Part shown: in pieces, positions 8,967-18,410 of the stretch
How positions within the stretch are numbered: the first letter of the stretch is position 1
How the letters are laid out: every line of letters begins with the position of its first letter
Origin: an uncultured Pseudomonadota bacterium
GTDB lineage: Bacteria > Pseudomonadota > Alphaproteobacteria > RUG11792
Assembly: GCA_902784055.1 (NCBI GenBank)
Contig: CACZTP010000008.1
Location: 1-35,420, forward strand
Direction of reading: 5' to 3'
Length of the DNA: 35,420 bases
The notes under the pieces: model-generated
Told to the model about the DNA's origin: nothing
What the model saw: the letters and a program-made list of their open reading frames with translations, nothing else
Databases searched by the model: none
Program-made: the position numbers and the translations under genes

Positions 8967-8995
8967 AGTGTAACATACATCAAAATAGTGGTAAA
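8967..8995 (-). promoter_or_regulatory. Putative promoter of tRNA-Ser
   Basis: On the minus strand TTTACC, 17 bases, then TACACT lies 10 bases before the mature 5' end of tRNA-Ser. Confidence 0.5.
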
Positions 8996-9057
8996 AAAAG
9001 TGTTGCAGACAAAAATGTTACGCAACGCTTTTTTACACGATATAAATCTGTAAATTG

Positions 9058-10404
9058 CTACATCTTTTTAGCAATACGATCTTTTGAAATTACCCATATC
9101 AATGCAAATATTGTGATTGTAGCAACAATTCCACTACTCAGAAACACAGTTCTGTAGTTGAACCAGTGAGCAACGTGACCAGCTATAAAGTTTGCTAAAA
9201 ATACAGCAAAAGCATTTGTCAGCCAGTATATACCTAAAGCCGTCCCTCTGAGCGATGAAATAACATTTTCAGCTATTAGAGAATAGAACACATTCTGGCT
9301 TACGCCTGTCTGAACTCCCCAAAGCAAAATTCCACAATACATCATAAAGGTTGACGATGCTGTGTACATCAACAGATCAGACATTACTAAAACAAAAACC
9401 CCTATTAGTAAAAGCTTTGCTCGGTTCATTTTGTCGCCTATGCGACCACAAGGATATGAGGCTGATAAAGCACCAATGTTCATTATAATCATGACTGTTG
9501 GGGCTAGAAAAACGTCGTGAACAAAATTTTCGTTATAATTTAAAATCAGAAATTGTTCATCCATTCTTGACAACATAAATATTATATTTATCAATATAAT
9601 CGACCAAAATGTTTTGCCTAAATACTTTATGTTCTTTAGAGAAAACTTTACATCCTTGGTTTGATTTGTTTGCTCTGTGGTATTTTGAGTAGATGAGTCT
9701 TGATTCTTTAATTTCTTAGGCTCTTTTAAAAAGAAAACAAGAATTATAAAAGCAATAACAGCGGGACATGCCGCTATCATAAACACATGTTGAAAGTTGC
9801 CATTGGTCAATTTCATGGCTAAAATACCTGATAAACCACCAAGAACTGAACCTGTATGAGCTAACGAACGTTTTAATCCATAAGACGCTCCAATTTTCCC
9901 ATGAGGGGCAATGTCAGCAACTATAGCATCACGAGGAGATGCCTGCATACCATTTCCAAAACGTTCAAAAACTTTCGCAGTAAAAACGAGACCGAACGTA
10001 CTGCTTAGTCCCAACATTATTTTACTTACGACGGAAAAGCTGTAACCGAAAATCATAATTGCTTTGCGTTTTCCCATCCAATCGCTTATTACACCGGAAC
10101 ATAGTTTCATAAGGTATGAAACAGTCTCGCATAAACCTTCTAGTATGCCTATACTGAGAGCAGTCGCTCCTAATATGTTCTTTATATAAAGCCCAGAAAA
10201 ACTGTACGCAATAACATAAGAAAGGTTCATGAGAAACATCATTAAACCTATTTGCCATACAGTAATAGGAATCCCAAGAATTGTTTTAACGGGCGTCTCG
10301 GTGGAAATAGTTGCTCTTTTGGAAGCGCGGTTACTGATTAATCTGTTAAATTCAGTTTCATTATTCGCCTGACATTGTGACAAAGAATTGTCTTGTTTTG
10401 GCAT
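9058..10404 (-). CDS. Major facilitator superfamily transporter
   Basis: A 448-residue inner-membrane carrier with twelve predicted membrane helices and a long hydrophilic central loop (charged segment after LVFFLKEPKK). The cytoplasmic-loop signature ISDWMGKRKAIM follows the third helix and its relative CGRIGDKMNRAKLL occurs in the second half. VFERFGNGMQASPRDAIVAD is typical of an MFS subgroup found in many proteobacteria. Substrate unknown. A GTG at 10431 extends the frame by nine residues, but the likely transcription start falls there, so the ATG at 10404 is preferred. It is a single gene between tRNA-Ser and a decayed repeat-family copy. Confidence 0.8.
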   Translation of the reverse strand: MPKQDNSLSQCQANNETEFNRLISNRASKRATISTETPVKTILGIPITVWQIGLMMFLMNLSYVIAYSFSGLYIKNILGATALSIGILEGLCETVSYLMKLCSGVISDWMGKRKAIMIFGYSFSVVSKIMLGLSSTFGLVFTAKVFERFGNGMQASPRDAIVADIAPHGKIGASYGLKRSLAHTGSVLGGLSGILAMKLTNGNFQHVFMIAACPAVIAFIILVFFLKEPKKLKNQDSSTQNTTEQTNQTKDVKFSLKNIKYLGKTFWSIILINIIFMLSRMDEQFLILNYNENFVHDVFLAPTVMIIMNIGALSASYPCGRIGDKMNRAKLLLIGVFVLVMSDLLMYTASSTFMMYCGILLWGVQTGVSQNVFYSLIAENVISSLRGTALGIYWLTNAFAVFLANFIAGHVAHWFNYRTVFLSSGIVATITIFALIWVISKDRIAKKM

Positions 10405-10435
10405 TTGAGTAACGTTTGTGAACGCAATCACAGAT

Positions 10436-10465
10436 ATTATACGATGTATCTAGCCATTCTCTTAA
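10436..10465 (-). promoter_or_regulatory. Putative promoter of the MFS gene
   Basis: A perfect TATAAT (10436-10441) lies 18 bases from TTAAGA (10460-10465) on the minus strand. Transcription would begin near 10429. Confidence 0.5.
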
Positions 10466-10472
10466 CAAAAAA

Positions 10473-10740
10473 TTAATTGCACACATCTTTTCCTGCTACA
10501 ATATTTTCGTTCTTATCTTTGAAGTAATTAACTTTTCTAAAGTTAATATTTTCTGATTTATATTTATTAATAATGAATTTTTCAAGGATTTGATAAGAAT
10601 TAATTTCCACAAAAACTTCATTGTCGATTGTTCTCCTATACAATGTATCTAATTCATCTTAATAATTTGGCTTTAGCGTTAATATTTTCATTTATAGTAT
10701 CGCATGTTTCACATTGTAAATCAATATTATATGCCCATTT
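10473..10740 (-). pseudogene. Deleted copy of the orphan gene at 34.9-35.4 kb
   Basis: Read on the minus strand this matches two separated parts of the plus-strand gene at the right end. CGATACTATAAATG and following bases (10702 downward) match 34963-35002. The stretch 10492-10562 matches 35292-35362 at 63 of 71 bases. Roughly 180 bases present in the other copy are missing between the two parts, and a TGA interrupts the frame. The conceptual protein reads TINENINAKAKLL, a stop, then NSYQILEKFIINKYKSEN and FRKVNYF. It is clearly non-functional. Function of the family unknown. Confidence 0.8.
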
Positions 10741-10779
10741 GTTCAAATAATTTTTGTTTTACCAAAGTTTGTAGGAGTT

Positions 10780-10809
10780 TTGACACAGTCCCCAGATATT
10801 TGCTATACT
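10780..10809 (+). promoter_or_regulatory. Strong sigma70-like promoter
   Basis: A perfect TTGACA (10780-10785) is followed after 18 bases by TATACT (10804-10809). The next ATG in the transcript is at 10825, so it appears to serve the small ORF there. Confidence 0.45.
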
Positions 10810-10824
10810 TAACAACAAGATGGT

Positions 10825-11020
10825 ATGATATTTGGTATTTTGTACTCTAGCGACGCACACATAGCGTTTGACAAAAAGGTTTTCGATGTATGTAAAAAAT
10901 TGGGTTTGGAATTGAAATTGAACTTGGAGTCAGTTTTGCTCTGCAATCGACGCATATAAAAAACATAAGGATTATCTCCTGTATATTTTCGTATATAATC
11001 CAGAGGAACCAAAAAGATAA
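10825..11020 (+). pseudogene. Small ORF or remnant behind a strong promoter
   Basis: The ATG at 10825 opens a 44-residue frame (starts MIFGILYSSDAHIAFDKK, ends VLLCNRRI) to a TAA at 10957. A second frame continues as AYKKHKDYLLYIFVYNPEEP to a TAA at 11018, suggesting one protein of about 65 residues with a frameshift near 10952. No family recognised. It may instead be a real 44-residue peptide gene. Together with the neighbouring decayed copy it fills most of the space between the MFS gene and the reductase. Confidence 0.3.
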
Positions 11021-11079
11021 CAAAAGGCAAGCTATTTTACTAAAGACTTGCCCTATCTTCAGGACTTCGTTTTAATCAA

Positions 11080-11108
11080 TTGAATTATCTCGGCTTGTTA
11101 AGTAAAAT
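11080..11108 (+). promoter_or_regulatory. Putative promoter of the reductase-uvrA pair
   Basis: TTGAAT (11080-11085), 17 bases, TAAAAT (11103-11108), ending 18 bases before the start codon of the reductase gene. Confidence 0.5.
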
Positions 11109-11126
11109 ATCAACATTGCATAGTGA

Positions 11127-12071
11127 ATGATTACTCATGTGGATGTAGCAATAATAGGCGGAGGAGTGGCGGGGTTGTACAGTGCCTACATGTGTTCAAC
11201 TGTCGGGCTTGCATGCCATATTTTCGAAGCATTGCCCTATATTGGGGGACAATGCATTGCATTTTATCCCAACAAACCTATATACGGCGTTCCTGGATTG
11301 CATAAAATACCAGCCGGCGAATTTGTAAAAAGACTTTCAGAACAATGTCTAACGGATAATGTTGTTTTACATATGAACGCTTCAGTATCGATTACAAAAA
11401 GTAACGGTTCATTTGAAATAATAGCTAGTAATAATCAAAAATTTGATGCAAATTATATAATAATAGCTTCTGGTATAGGAGTTATGAAACCATCAATACC
11501 TGTCAGTATAAAGGGAGTAACCGAACTTGCAAACAACTCTGATTTTGTGCAGTGCTACTGCCTCAATCCTGAGTTATATGCAGGTCAAAAAGTTGTTGTA
11601 GCAGGTGGTGGAAATTCTGCAATAGATCATGCAATATGCATATCAAAAATTGCCAAAAGTGTTACTTTGTTGCACAAGAGGGATAATTTTTCTTGTGATA
11701 AAAACAAAATTGATGAGCTTAATAAAATTAACAATGGAAATATAGATTTTAAAATGAATCATCAAATACTTGAATTGCAACAAGGAGTAATAATTACCGA
11801 TAAAGAAGTAATTAATACCGATAGGATAGTATTTTGTTATGGATTACATGTAAATTCAGATAATATACAAAATACAATAAGCTTTACTGTCAAAATGGAA
11901 CGGAATTTGATCAAAGTTGAACAATCTTCCATGAAAACATCGGAAAATGCTTGTTACGCAGTGGGAGATGTTGTATCATATCCGGGAAAAACTAGGGGAA
12001 TTCTTTCATGTTGTTATGAAGCACAAACATCTGTTAGTGCAATATCGAAGGAATTGAGTGGTGGTATATAA
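11127..12071 (+). CDS. Ferredoxin-NADP reductase, thioredoxin reductase-like type
   Basis: A 314-residue FAD/NAD(P) oxidoreductase. An N-terminal FAD Rossmann motif [13 protein letters not shown] (residues 9-21) is followed by [18 protein letters not shown], the signature of the TrxR-like ferredoxin-NADP reductases. A second nucleotide motif [13 protein letters not shown] binds NADPH. The C-terminal FAD motif reads [18 protein letters not shown]. The CxxC pair of true thioredoxin reductases is absent, so it should move electrons between NADPH and ferredoxin or flavodoxin. It is slightly shorter than the usual 330-350 residues. Its stop is one base before the uvrA start, so the two are probably co-transcribed. 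Confidence 0.8.
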   Translation: MITHVDVAIIGGGVAGLYSAYMCSTVGLACHIFEALPYIGGQCIAFYPNKPIYGVPGLHKIPAGEFVKRLSEQCLTDNVVLHMNASVSITKSNGSFEIIASNNQKFDANYIIIASGIGVMKPSIPVSIKGVTELANNSDFVQCYCLNPELYAGQKVVVAGGGNSAIDHAICISKIAKSVTLLHKRDNFSCDKNKIDELNKINNGNIDFKMNHQILELQQGVIITDKEVINTDRIVFCYGLHVNSDNIQNTISFTVKMERNLIKVEQSSMKTSENACYAVGDVVSYPGKTRGILSCCYEAQTSVSAISKELSGGI

Positions 12072-12072
12072 A

Positions 12073-14664
12073 ATGAGCAAAGACGCGAGTGTTAAATATA
12101 TAAAAATCAGGGGAGCTAGAGAACACAACCTTAAAAACATAAGTGTTGACATCCCTAAAAACAAACTTGTTGTAATAACTGGATTAAGCGGGTCGGGTAA
12201 ATCAACTCTCGCTTTTGATACTATTTACGCCGAAGGACAGAGACGTTATGTTGAAAATATGTCTTCGTACGCAAGACAGTTTTTAAATTTAATGCCAAAA
12301 CCTGACGTTGATAAAATAGAAGGGTTGAGCCCTTCAATAGCTATAGAACAAAAAACAATTTCAAAAAATTCTCGTTCTACTGTGGGAACTGTTACTGAGA
12401 TTTATGACTATCTTAGATTGCTCTTTTCAAGAATAGGTATACCTTATTCTCCAGCTACGGGATTACCAATACAATCGCAAACAGTAGAGCAGGTTGCAGA
12501 AACTGTCTTAAAAACAGAGCCAAACAAAAGGTTCTATATTTTAGCTCCTATGATAAGAAACCGTAAAGGTGAATTTAAATCTGAATTTGAAACATTACGG
12601 AATGAAGGTTTTTCAAGAGTTTTTATTGATGGAGAACTTTACGATTTAGCTATCCTACCGCCATTACAAAAGAATTTAAGACATAACGTTTCTGTTGTTG
12701 TTGATAGAATACGGATGCCTGAATATCAAGACAGTGAGTTTAAAAATAGAGTTGCAACTTCAGTTGAAACAGCTTTACGTCGAGCTGATGGCACATTAAT
12801 TATAAAAGACTATTCAACAGGGGATGAAAAAATTCTTTCTGAACATTATTCATGCCCAGTATCTGGTTTTTGTATTGATAGGATAGAACCGCGACTTTTT
12901 TCATTCAATAATCCTAAAGGTGCTTGTCCTGCTTGTACCGGATTGGGATTTAAAAAGACATCTTTTGAAGAAACGGAAAGCAAGGAAAAGGACCTGGATA
13001 TTGTAGAGCCAGAAGTTGACGAAAACATGTACATAGAAAATGAAGTATGTCCTGTGTGCAACGGTTCGAGGCTTTGTCTTGAAGCAATGATGGTTAAAAT
13101 CGATAACAAAACAATTGCAGATGTATCTGATATGTCTATTGATAAAGCTCTGGAATGGATTTTATCCCTTAGCACCATACTAAATGATAAAGAACTTGAA
13201 ATCGCTGAAAAAATTCTTGTTGAAATTCGTAGCAGGATGCAGTTTATCATTAACGTTGGACTTGAGTATTTGACATTATCTAGGTCATCGGAGTCCTTGT
13301 CAGGTGGCGAAAGCCAGCGTATTCGGCTTGCATCTCAGATAGGAGCTGGATTATCTGGAGTTGTGTATGTGCTAGATGAGCCATCAATAGGGTTGCATCA
13401 ACGCGATAATGATAAGTTGATAAAGACACTAAAACAACTTAAAGATGGGGGGAACTCTATAATAGTTGTCGAACACGACGAAGATACAATGAACGCTGCC
13501 GATCTAATAGTTGATATAGGTCCTAAAGCCGGGGCACACGGAGGAGAGATTTGTGCAATTGGAACTGTTGACGAAATAAAAAATAATCCTAAAAGCCCGA
13601 CCGGCGTCTATCTTTCAAGACAGAAAAAAATAGAAATCCCTCGTCGTCGCCGTATCAATTTTAAAAACTGTCTTGAGGTTGTAAATGCTCATAAAAATAA
13701 TTTGCAACATATAAATGTAAAATTCCCTTTGGGTGTTCTTACTTGCGTTACAGGAGTAAGCGGATCCGGTAAGTCAACCCTTGTTCTTGATACTTTATTT
13801 GCTGGGATTTATAACAAGCTTCACAGAGGAGACTTTAAAGTTAAATGTCTGGATGTTATAAGAAACATAGGGCTTATAGATAAGATAATAGATATAAATC
13901 AGGCTCCTATAGGGAGAACCCCTCGATCTAATCCTATTACTTATGTAGGCTGTTTTACTGATATAAGAAATTTATATGCAGGAGTTCCCGAAGCAAGATT
14001 GAGAGGGTACAATTCAAGCAGGTTTTCTTTCAATATAAAGGGTGGACGATGCGAAGCATGCAGAGGTGATGGAGTAATAAGAATAGAAATGCACTTCTTA
14101 CCAGATATATATGTCACATGTGATCAGTGCGGGGGTAAACGTTTTACTCAAGAAACGCGACAAATTTTATTCAAAGGTAAAAGTATTTCGGACGTACTAG
14201 ATATGACTATCGATGAAGCAACAACTTTTTTCAAAAATCAGCCGGCGATATACCAAAAACTTAGCTATTTAAATCGTGTTGGATTGGGATATCTTACATT
14301 AGGACATAAAGCAACAATTCTTTCAGGAGGAGAAGCTCAACGCGTAAAACTTGCAAAAGAACTATCAAGAAAAGCTACAGGCAAGACCTTATACATATTA
14401 GATGAACCAACAACAGGTTTGCACACTGAAGATATAAGTAAGTTGCTAGAAATTCTTCAATTACTTATTGAAGCGGGCAACTCTGTTATAGTAATTGAAC
14501 ACAATATGGATGTTATAAAAACGGCTGACTGGGTGATAGACATAGGTCCTGAAGGCGGTGTCGGTGGTGGTAAAGTCGTTGCAACAGGCACGCCGGAAAT
14601 GATAGCAGAGTGCAAAGAAAGCTACACAGGTCGTTACTTACGTAAATATCTAGGAATGGAGTAG
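12073..14664 (+). CDS. uvrA: Excinuclease ABC subunit A (UvrA), lacking the insertion domain
   Basis: UvrA is the damage-sensing ABC ATPase dimer of nucleotide excision repair, which loads UvrB. Both ATPase halves are intact: Walker [10 protein letters not shown] and GVSGSGKST, signatures [13 protein letters not shown] and [12 protein letters not shown], Walker B YVLDEPS and YILDEPT. The C-terminal zinc module CEAC...CDQC is complete. The first zinc module has CPVSGF (Cys261) in place of CPxC, which I know as an alphaproteobacterial variant. At 863 residues it is about 80 short of E. coli. The loss maps between [11 protein letters not shown] and CPVCNGSRL (residue 326), where only about 30 residues replace the roughly 110-residue insertion domain. 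The ATG at 12073 is chosen over an upstream GTG because it directly follows the reductase stop. Confidence 0.95.
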   Translation: MSKDASVKYIKIRGAREHNLKNISVDIPKNKLVVITGLSGSGKSTLAFDTIYAEGQRRYVENMSSYARQFLNLMPKPDVDKIEGLSPSIAIEQKTISKNSRSTVGTVTEIYDYLRLLFSRIGIPYSPATGLPIQSQTVEQVAETVLKTEPNKRFYILAPMIRNRKGEFKSEFETLRNEGFSRVFIDGELYDLAILPPLQKNLRHNVSVVVDRIRMPEYQDSEFKNRVATSVETALRRADGTLIIKDYSTGDEKILSEHYSCPVSGFCIDRIEPRLFSFNNPKGACPACTGLGFKKTSFEETESKEKDLDIVEPEVDENMYIENEVCPVCNGSRLCLEAMMVKIDNKTIADVSDMSIDKALEWILSLSTILNDKELEIAEKILVEIRSRMQFIINVGLEYLTLSRSSESLSGGESQRIRLASQIGAGLSGVVYVLDEPSIGLHQRDNDKLIKTLKQLKDGGNSIIVVEHDEDTMNAADLIVDIGPKAGAHGGEICAIGTVDEIKNNPKSPTGVYLSRQKKIEIPRRRRINFKNCLEVVNAHKNNLQHINVKFPLGVLTCVTGVSGSGKSTLVLDTLFAGIYNKLHRGDFKVKCLDVIRNIGLIDKIIDINQAPIGRTPRSNPITYVGCFTDIRNLYAGVPEARLRGYNSSRFSFNIKGGRCEACRGDGVIRIEMHFLPDIYVTCDQCGGKRFTQETRQILFKGKSISDVLDMTIDEATTFFKNQPAIYQKLSYLNRVGLGYLTLGHKATILSGGEAQRVKLAKELSRKATGKTLYILDEPTTGLHTEDISKLLEILQLLIEAGNSVIVIEHNMDVIKTADWVIDIGPEGGVGGGKVVATGTPEMIAECKESYTGRYLRKYLGME

Positions 14665-14669
14665 ACAAC

Positions 14670-14692
14670 CAGGAAGGATTTTATCCTTCCTG
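14670..14692 (+). terminator. Hairpin after uvrA
   Basis: A perfect 10-bp stem (CAGGAAGGAT, loop TTT, ATCCTTCCTG) six bases after the uvrA stop. No clear T-run follows, so it may be an RNA-stabilising or bidirectional terminator between the convergent uvrA and valS genes. Confidence 0.6.
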
Positions 14693-14774
14693 TGCGAGGT
14701 CAATTGAAAGCGGGGTATATCATCTTATTTTTGTGTAAAAATGCTACAGTATAAAAAACTCGAGCAAAGCTTAT

Positions 14775-17069
14775 TTACGCAAGTGAAAACAGTTCTTTTA
14801 AACTTTTGTTTAATTTACTTGTATCGTTTTTAGACTTTACGTATTTTTCGGAATTCGCTCCTTCAGCGTGTTTTATACCTCTTACTTCGTGTACCCATGC
14901 AACAAGGTCTTCAACATCTTTAACATCAGTTTCATTGATTTTTAATGTAGAGAAATCAGTTGGTCTCAAATCAGTATTATGGCTAAGAAGATCAAGCAAG
15001 TGTTCAGTTACAAATGGAATTACTGGATTTGAAAGTTTCAAAAATTCTTTATACACAAATCCTGCAATATTTTTTGTGTTTTCATCGTTTTGTATTTTTA
15101 CTGCTTCTATAAAGAAATCACAAAATTGATCTCTCAAAAATACCTGCATCCTATGGGCTATATAGTCAAATCTATATTCTTTTATATCGTTTTCAATTCC
15201 ATTTTTAAATTCAATTAACTTTGACAATATCCATTGGCTTATCTTTCCGTCAGTGTTCAATTGATTAAAAGGAACATCAAATTTAATTCCCTGTGTTTGT
15301 AAAAATCTTCCTGCGTTCCATATTTTTGTTATAAAATTTCGGCTTATTTTTACGTTATCTCTTCCGAATTTTATGTCACGACCTGGTACCGATAAAAACG
15401 TGAGAGTGTAGCGTAAAGCGTCAGCTCCGAACTCATTCATTAATTCCAGCGGATCTATTACATTACCTTTTGATTTAGACATTTTTTGTCCCTTATCATC
15501 TCTTACGAGAGCATGGATATAAATATCCTTAAATGGAATATTTTTTGTAAAATATAACGTCAACATCATCATTCGAGCAATCCAGAAAAATATAATATCA
15601 AATCCGGTAACAAGCGTTGTTGTTGGAAAAAACCGCTTCATAAACTCTGAATTCATCGTTTCAAATGGCCATAATCCTGATGAAAACCAAGTATCCAATA
15701 CATCCGTTTCACGTCTTAAATCTTTCGGTGCAACATTTAACATTTTTGCTTTTTGTATAGCTTCTTCTTCTGTTTTTTCAACAATTATCTCGCCAGATGG
15801 TGTATACCATGCTGGTATTCTATGTCCCCACCTTATCTGTCTTGAAATACACCATGGCTGAATATTTTTCATCCAATCAAAAAAAGTATTTTTCCATTTA
15901 TCGGGATAAAATTTTACTTTGCCACTTTCTACAACTTCAATTGCTTTACCCGCTAAGGTTGGAGCATCCAGAAACCATTGTTTAGTAATAAGCGGTTCAA
16001 TAACAGTTCCGGATTTCTCACCATACGGAACAAAATGTTTTATATTTTCTGTTTTGATAAGTAATTTGTCATTCGTTAAGTGTTCAAGTAAAATTTTTCG
16101 AGCTTTTTTAAGATATACTCCACGTAAAAACTCTGGAACTAGTTCATCATTTAACATATGCCCGTGCTTATCTAAGACACTAATAAAACCTAAGTTGTGG
16201 CGTTTTCCAACTTCAAAATCATTGAAGTCATGTGCAGGGGTTATCTTTACACATCCGCTTCCCTTGTCCATATCTGCGTGTTCATCTGTTATTATTGGAA
16301 TTTTCCTATCTGTATAAGGGATAACAGCATACTTCCCGATTAATTTTTTAAATCGTTCATCATTCTTATTAACAGCGAGAGCAACATCTCCGAACATAGT
16401 TTCAGGGCGTGTTGTTGCCACCGTTATAAACTCGTCACTGTCTGAAATTTTGTAATTTATATACCATAAAGACCCTGCCTCTTCGACGTTTTTGATTTCA
16501 AGATCCGATATAGCAGTTTCAAGTTTAGTATCCCAGTTAACAAGTCTTTCAGCTTTATATATAAGACCATCTTTATATAATTGAACAAAAGCGTCAATAA
16601 CAGATTTACTAAAACCTTCATCCATAGTGAAACGTGAATACTTCCATGGAGCTGAACATCCGAGAGCTTTTTGTTGAGTGATTATACTAGTGGCTGAACT
16701 GGCTTTCCATTCCCAAACTTTTGCAATAAACTCGTCATAGCTTAAGTCAGAAGCTTTAATTCCTTGTTTTTCAAGCCACTTTTCAACAACAAGCTGAGTA
16801 GATATACCCGCATGATCAAGCCCTGGTTGCCAAAAAGTATCAACACCCCTTTGCCTATGATACCGAACTAAAATGTCTTGTAACGTATATGTAAGCGCGT
16901 GTCCTAAATGTAAATTCCCTGTAACATTTGGAGGAGGCATTAATATTGAAAAGTAATTGTCTAAATTTTTTTCGGGTTTTGGTAAAAAAGAGTCTAGCGA
17001 ACTCTCGTATACTTCTTTTTCAAAAGATTTAGGATCATATCTGGTACTTATTATGTCTGAAATTTCCAT
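14775..17069 (-). CDS. valS: Valyl-tRNA synthetase, shortened C-terminus
   Basis: Class I synthetase charging tRNA-Val. The HIGH motif is PPPNVTGNLHLGHAL (residues 45-59). The connective editing domain includes TTRPETMFGDVA, and KMSKS lies in DDKGQKMSKSKGNVIDPLEL. WFSSGLWPFETM is also standard. The protein has 764 residues, against about 880-950 in most bacteria. It ends within the anticodon-binding region (VAWVHEVRGIKHAEGANSE, then a short Lys-rich end), so the C-terminal coiled-coil tRNA-binding arm is missing. No homologous continuation appears in other frames of the 110 bases before uvrA. It is convergent with uvrA. Confidence 0.95.
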   Translation of the reverse strand: MEISDIISTRYDPKSFEKEVYESSLDSFLPKPEKNLDNYFSILMPPPNVTGNLHLGHALTYTLQDILVRYHRQRGVDTFWQPGLDHAGISTQLVVEKWLEKQGIKASDLSYDEFIAKVWEWKASSATSIITQQKALGCSAPWKYSRFTMDEGFSKSVIDAFVQLYKDGLIYKAERLVNWDTKLETAISDLEIKNVEEAGSLWYINYKISDSDEFITVATTRPETMFGDVALAVNKNDERFKKLIGKYAVIPYTDRKIPIITDEHADMDKGSGCVKITPAHDFNDFEVGKRHNLGFISVLDKHGHMLNDELVPEFLRGVYLKKARKILLEHLTNDKLLIKTENIKHFVPYGEKSGTVIEPLITKQWFLDAPTLAGKAIEVVESGKVKFYPDKWKNTFFDWMKNIQPWCISRQIRWGHRIPAWYTPSGEIIVEKTEEEAIQKAKMLNVAPKDLRRETDVLDTWFSSGLWPFETMNSEFMKRFFPTTTLVTGFDIIFFWIARMMMLTLYFTKNIPFKDIYIHALVRDDKGQKMSKSKGNVIDPLELMNEFGADALRYTLTFLSVPGRDIKFGRDNVKISRNFITKIWNAGRFLQTQGIKFDVPFNQLNTDGKISQWILSKLIEFKNGIENDIKEYRFDYIAHRMQVFLRDQFCDFFIEAVKIQNDENTKNIAGFVYKEFLKLSNPVIPFVTEHLLDLLSHNTDLRPTDFSTLKINETDVKDVEDLVAWVHEVRGIKHAEGANSEKYVKSKNDTSKLNKSLKELFSLA

Positions 17070-17441
17070 AAGTCTACATTGTCCGGTTGCAATTACTTAA
17101 ATGATACATCAAATCAGTCTGCCTAGTGCAAAATAGTACACCACATTAGATATGTACAGACATATTGTCGTTCCATATATCTATTGCATAATTATTTTTT
17201 TCATTTGTGAGATGCATTTGTCCGACGGATTTATGAACGCCATTTGGCTCCCGTTGCTTTAGAAGTCAAGTTTTTTGTGAAAGATAGTCTCTGAAGTGCA
17301 ATAGATAATGATTTTGAATGTTTTTTGTTATTAATATTCGTGCCTAATATTCTATATTTTTCATAAAAGTTATGTTGGCTCAAGTTTAATGATTATATTT
17401 ACAAAAAATAAAAGCTAGCTTTACTATTAGTAACGAATTTT
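17070..17441. other. Intergenic stretch, no gene seen
   Basis: AT-rich spacer between valS and the initiator tRNA. The palindromic AAAGCTAGCTTT followed by ATTTTTT on the minus strand (about 17408-17424) may terminate tRNA-fMet transcription. I see no other feature. Confidence 0.5.
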
Positions 17442-17518
17442 TGGTTGCGGGGGCTGGATTTGAACCAACGACCTTCAGATTATGAGCCTGACGAGCTACC
17501 AAGCTGCTCTACCCCGCG
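17442..17518 (-). tRNA. Initiator tRNA-fMet (CAU)
   Basis: A 77-base tRNA with encoded CCA and anticodon loop CTCATAA. The unpaired C1 and A72 at the top of the acceptor stem identify it as the initiator. The anticodon stem is TCAGG/TCTGA, so the three pairs usually G-C in initiators are A-U, G-C and G-U here. Confidence 0.95.
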
Positions 17519-17548
17519 TCGACTGACAGATCTTTTCGATCCAAAATT

Positions 17549-17577
17549 ATGTTACGAAATTTTAATTAATTATGCAA
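17549..17577 (-). promoter_or_regulatory. Putative promoter of tRNA-fMet
   Basis: On the minus strand TTGCAT, 17 bases, TAACAT, about 30 bases before the mature tRNA. TAACAT also appears in the candidate promoters of tRNA-Asp and yebC. Confidence 0.6.
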
Positions 17578-17603
17578 CCATCAGCGAAAAAAATTTACTA
17601 GAC

Positions 17604-17629
17604 GTAAAAACTGGGGCGAATGCCCCACT
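17604..17629 (-). terminator. Rho-independent terminator of the BI-1 gene
   Basis: Minus-strand TGGGGC, loop ATTC, GCCCCA, followed by GTTTTT, just after the BI-1 stop codon. Confidence 0.85.
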
Positions 17630-17637
17630 TGTTAAAA

Positions 17638-18333
17638 TTAATCTCTTCGATTGCCTAAGAACCTCAGTAAATACAAAAATATGTTTATAAAATCGAGATA
17701 CAACTGAAATGCTCCAAATATTGAATACTTTGCAATCATTTCGTCGTTGGGTAAATAATTATAAATTTTCTTCATATTTTGAACGTCATAGGCTGTGAGT
17801 CCGGCAAAAATCACTATTCCAGCTGCCGCAATTATTAGCGATAACCCAGAGCTATGGATAAACATGTTAAGAATTGATACAACCATTAACGCTATAAGTC
17901 CAGAAAACATGAAGCTCCCCATTGATGTAAGATCTCTTTTTGTTGTGTATCCGATAAGGCTCATTGAACCGAAGAACGTAGCAGATGCGAGGAATGCTGT
18001 GGCAATACTTTCACCTGTGTATATAACTCCTATAGGCGCTATCGATACACCCATTAAAAGAGCGTATACAAAGAACAAATTAAACGCAGTTGATACTTGC
18101 ATTTTGTGAAGACGCATAGGGAGGTACATGCCAATTCCAAGTTCTGCGAAAAAAAATAGCCACATAGGTCCGCCCGCTAATGTCTTCAATAGCTGAACAT
18201 TCGAGCAAACCATCCATGCCACGACACCGGTAACGCCTAGTGCCAAGAACATTTTATTAAATACGCCCAACATGAACGTACGAAGACCTTCGTCATAGCC
18301 TAACGCACGCTTTGTTGCATAACGGTAATCCAT
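17638..18333 (-). CDS. BI-1/YccA family membrane protein
   Basis: A 231-residue inner-membrane protein of the Bax inhibitor-1 family with seven predicted helices. Family features include the N-terminal DEGLRTFMLGVFNKM, TAYDVQNMKKIY near the C-terminus and the acidic/aromatic end LYLDFINIFLYLLRFLG. Bacterial members are linked to calcium leak or interaction with the FtsH protease; the exact role here is unknown. The ATG at 18333 is preferred because GGAG lies six bases before it, although an ATG 12 bases upstream is also possible. It is transcribed alone, with a terminator after it. Confidence 0.88.
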   Translation of the reverse strand: MDYRYATKRALGYDEGLRTFMLGVFNKMFLALGVTGVVAWMVCSNVQLLKTLAGGPMWLFFFAELGIGMYLPMRLHKMQVSTAFNLFFVYALLMGVSIAPIGVIYTGESIATAFLASATFFGSMSLIGYTTKRDLTSMGSFMFSGLIALMVVSILNMFIHSSGLSLIIAAAGIVIFAGLTAYDVQNMKKIYNYLPNDEMIAKYSIFGAFQLYLDFINIFLYLLRFLGNRRD

Positions 18334-18410
18334 ATTAAACTCCATTAATCACCCTGTATAAATTTTAACTTGTCTAAAAAATTTAATCTACTAAAGCAAT
18401 AGTTTTTGAA

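Noticed and set aside
8750-9025. Minus-strand ORF across tRNA-Ser
   Set aside because: It is a chance frame through the tRNA gene and its tandem 3'-end repeats.
10771-10793. Sequence resembling an insertion sequence terminal repeat (TTTTGACACAGTCC)
   Set aside because: No matching second end, target duplication or transposase; the same bases form a good -35 box.
12853-12875. Loss of a zinc-binding Cys in the first UvrA zinc module (CPVSGF)
   Set aside because: This variant is, to my knowledge, usual in alphaproteobacterial UvrA, so it is not a special feature here.
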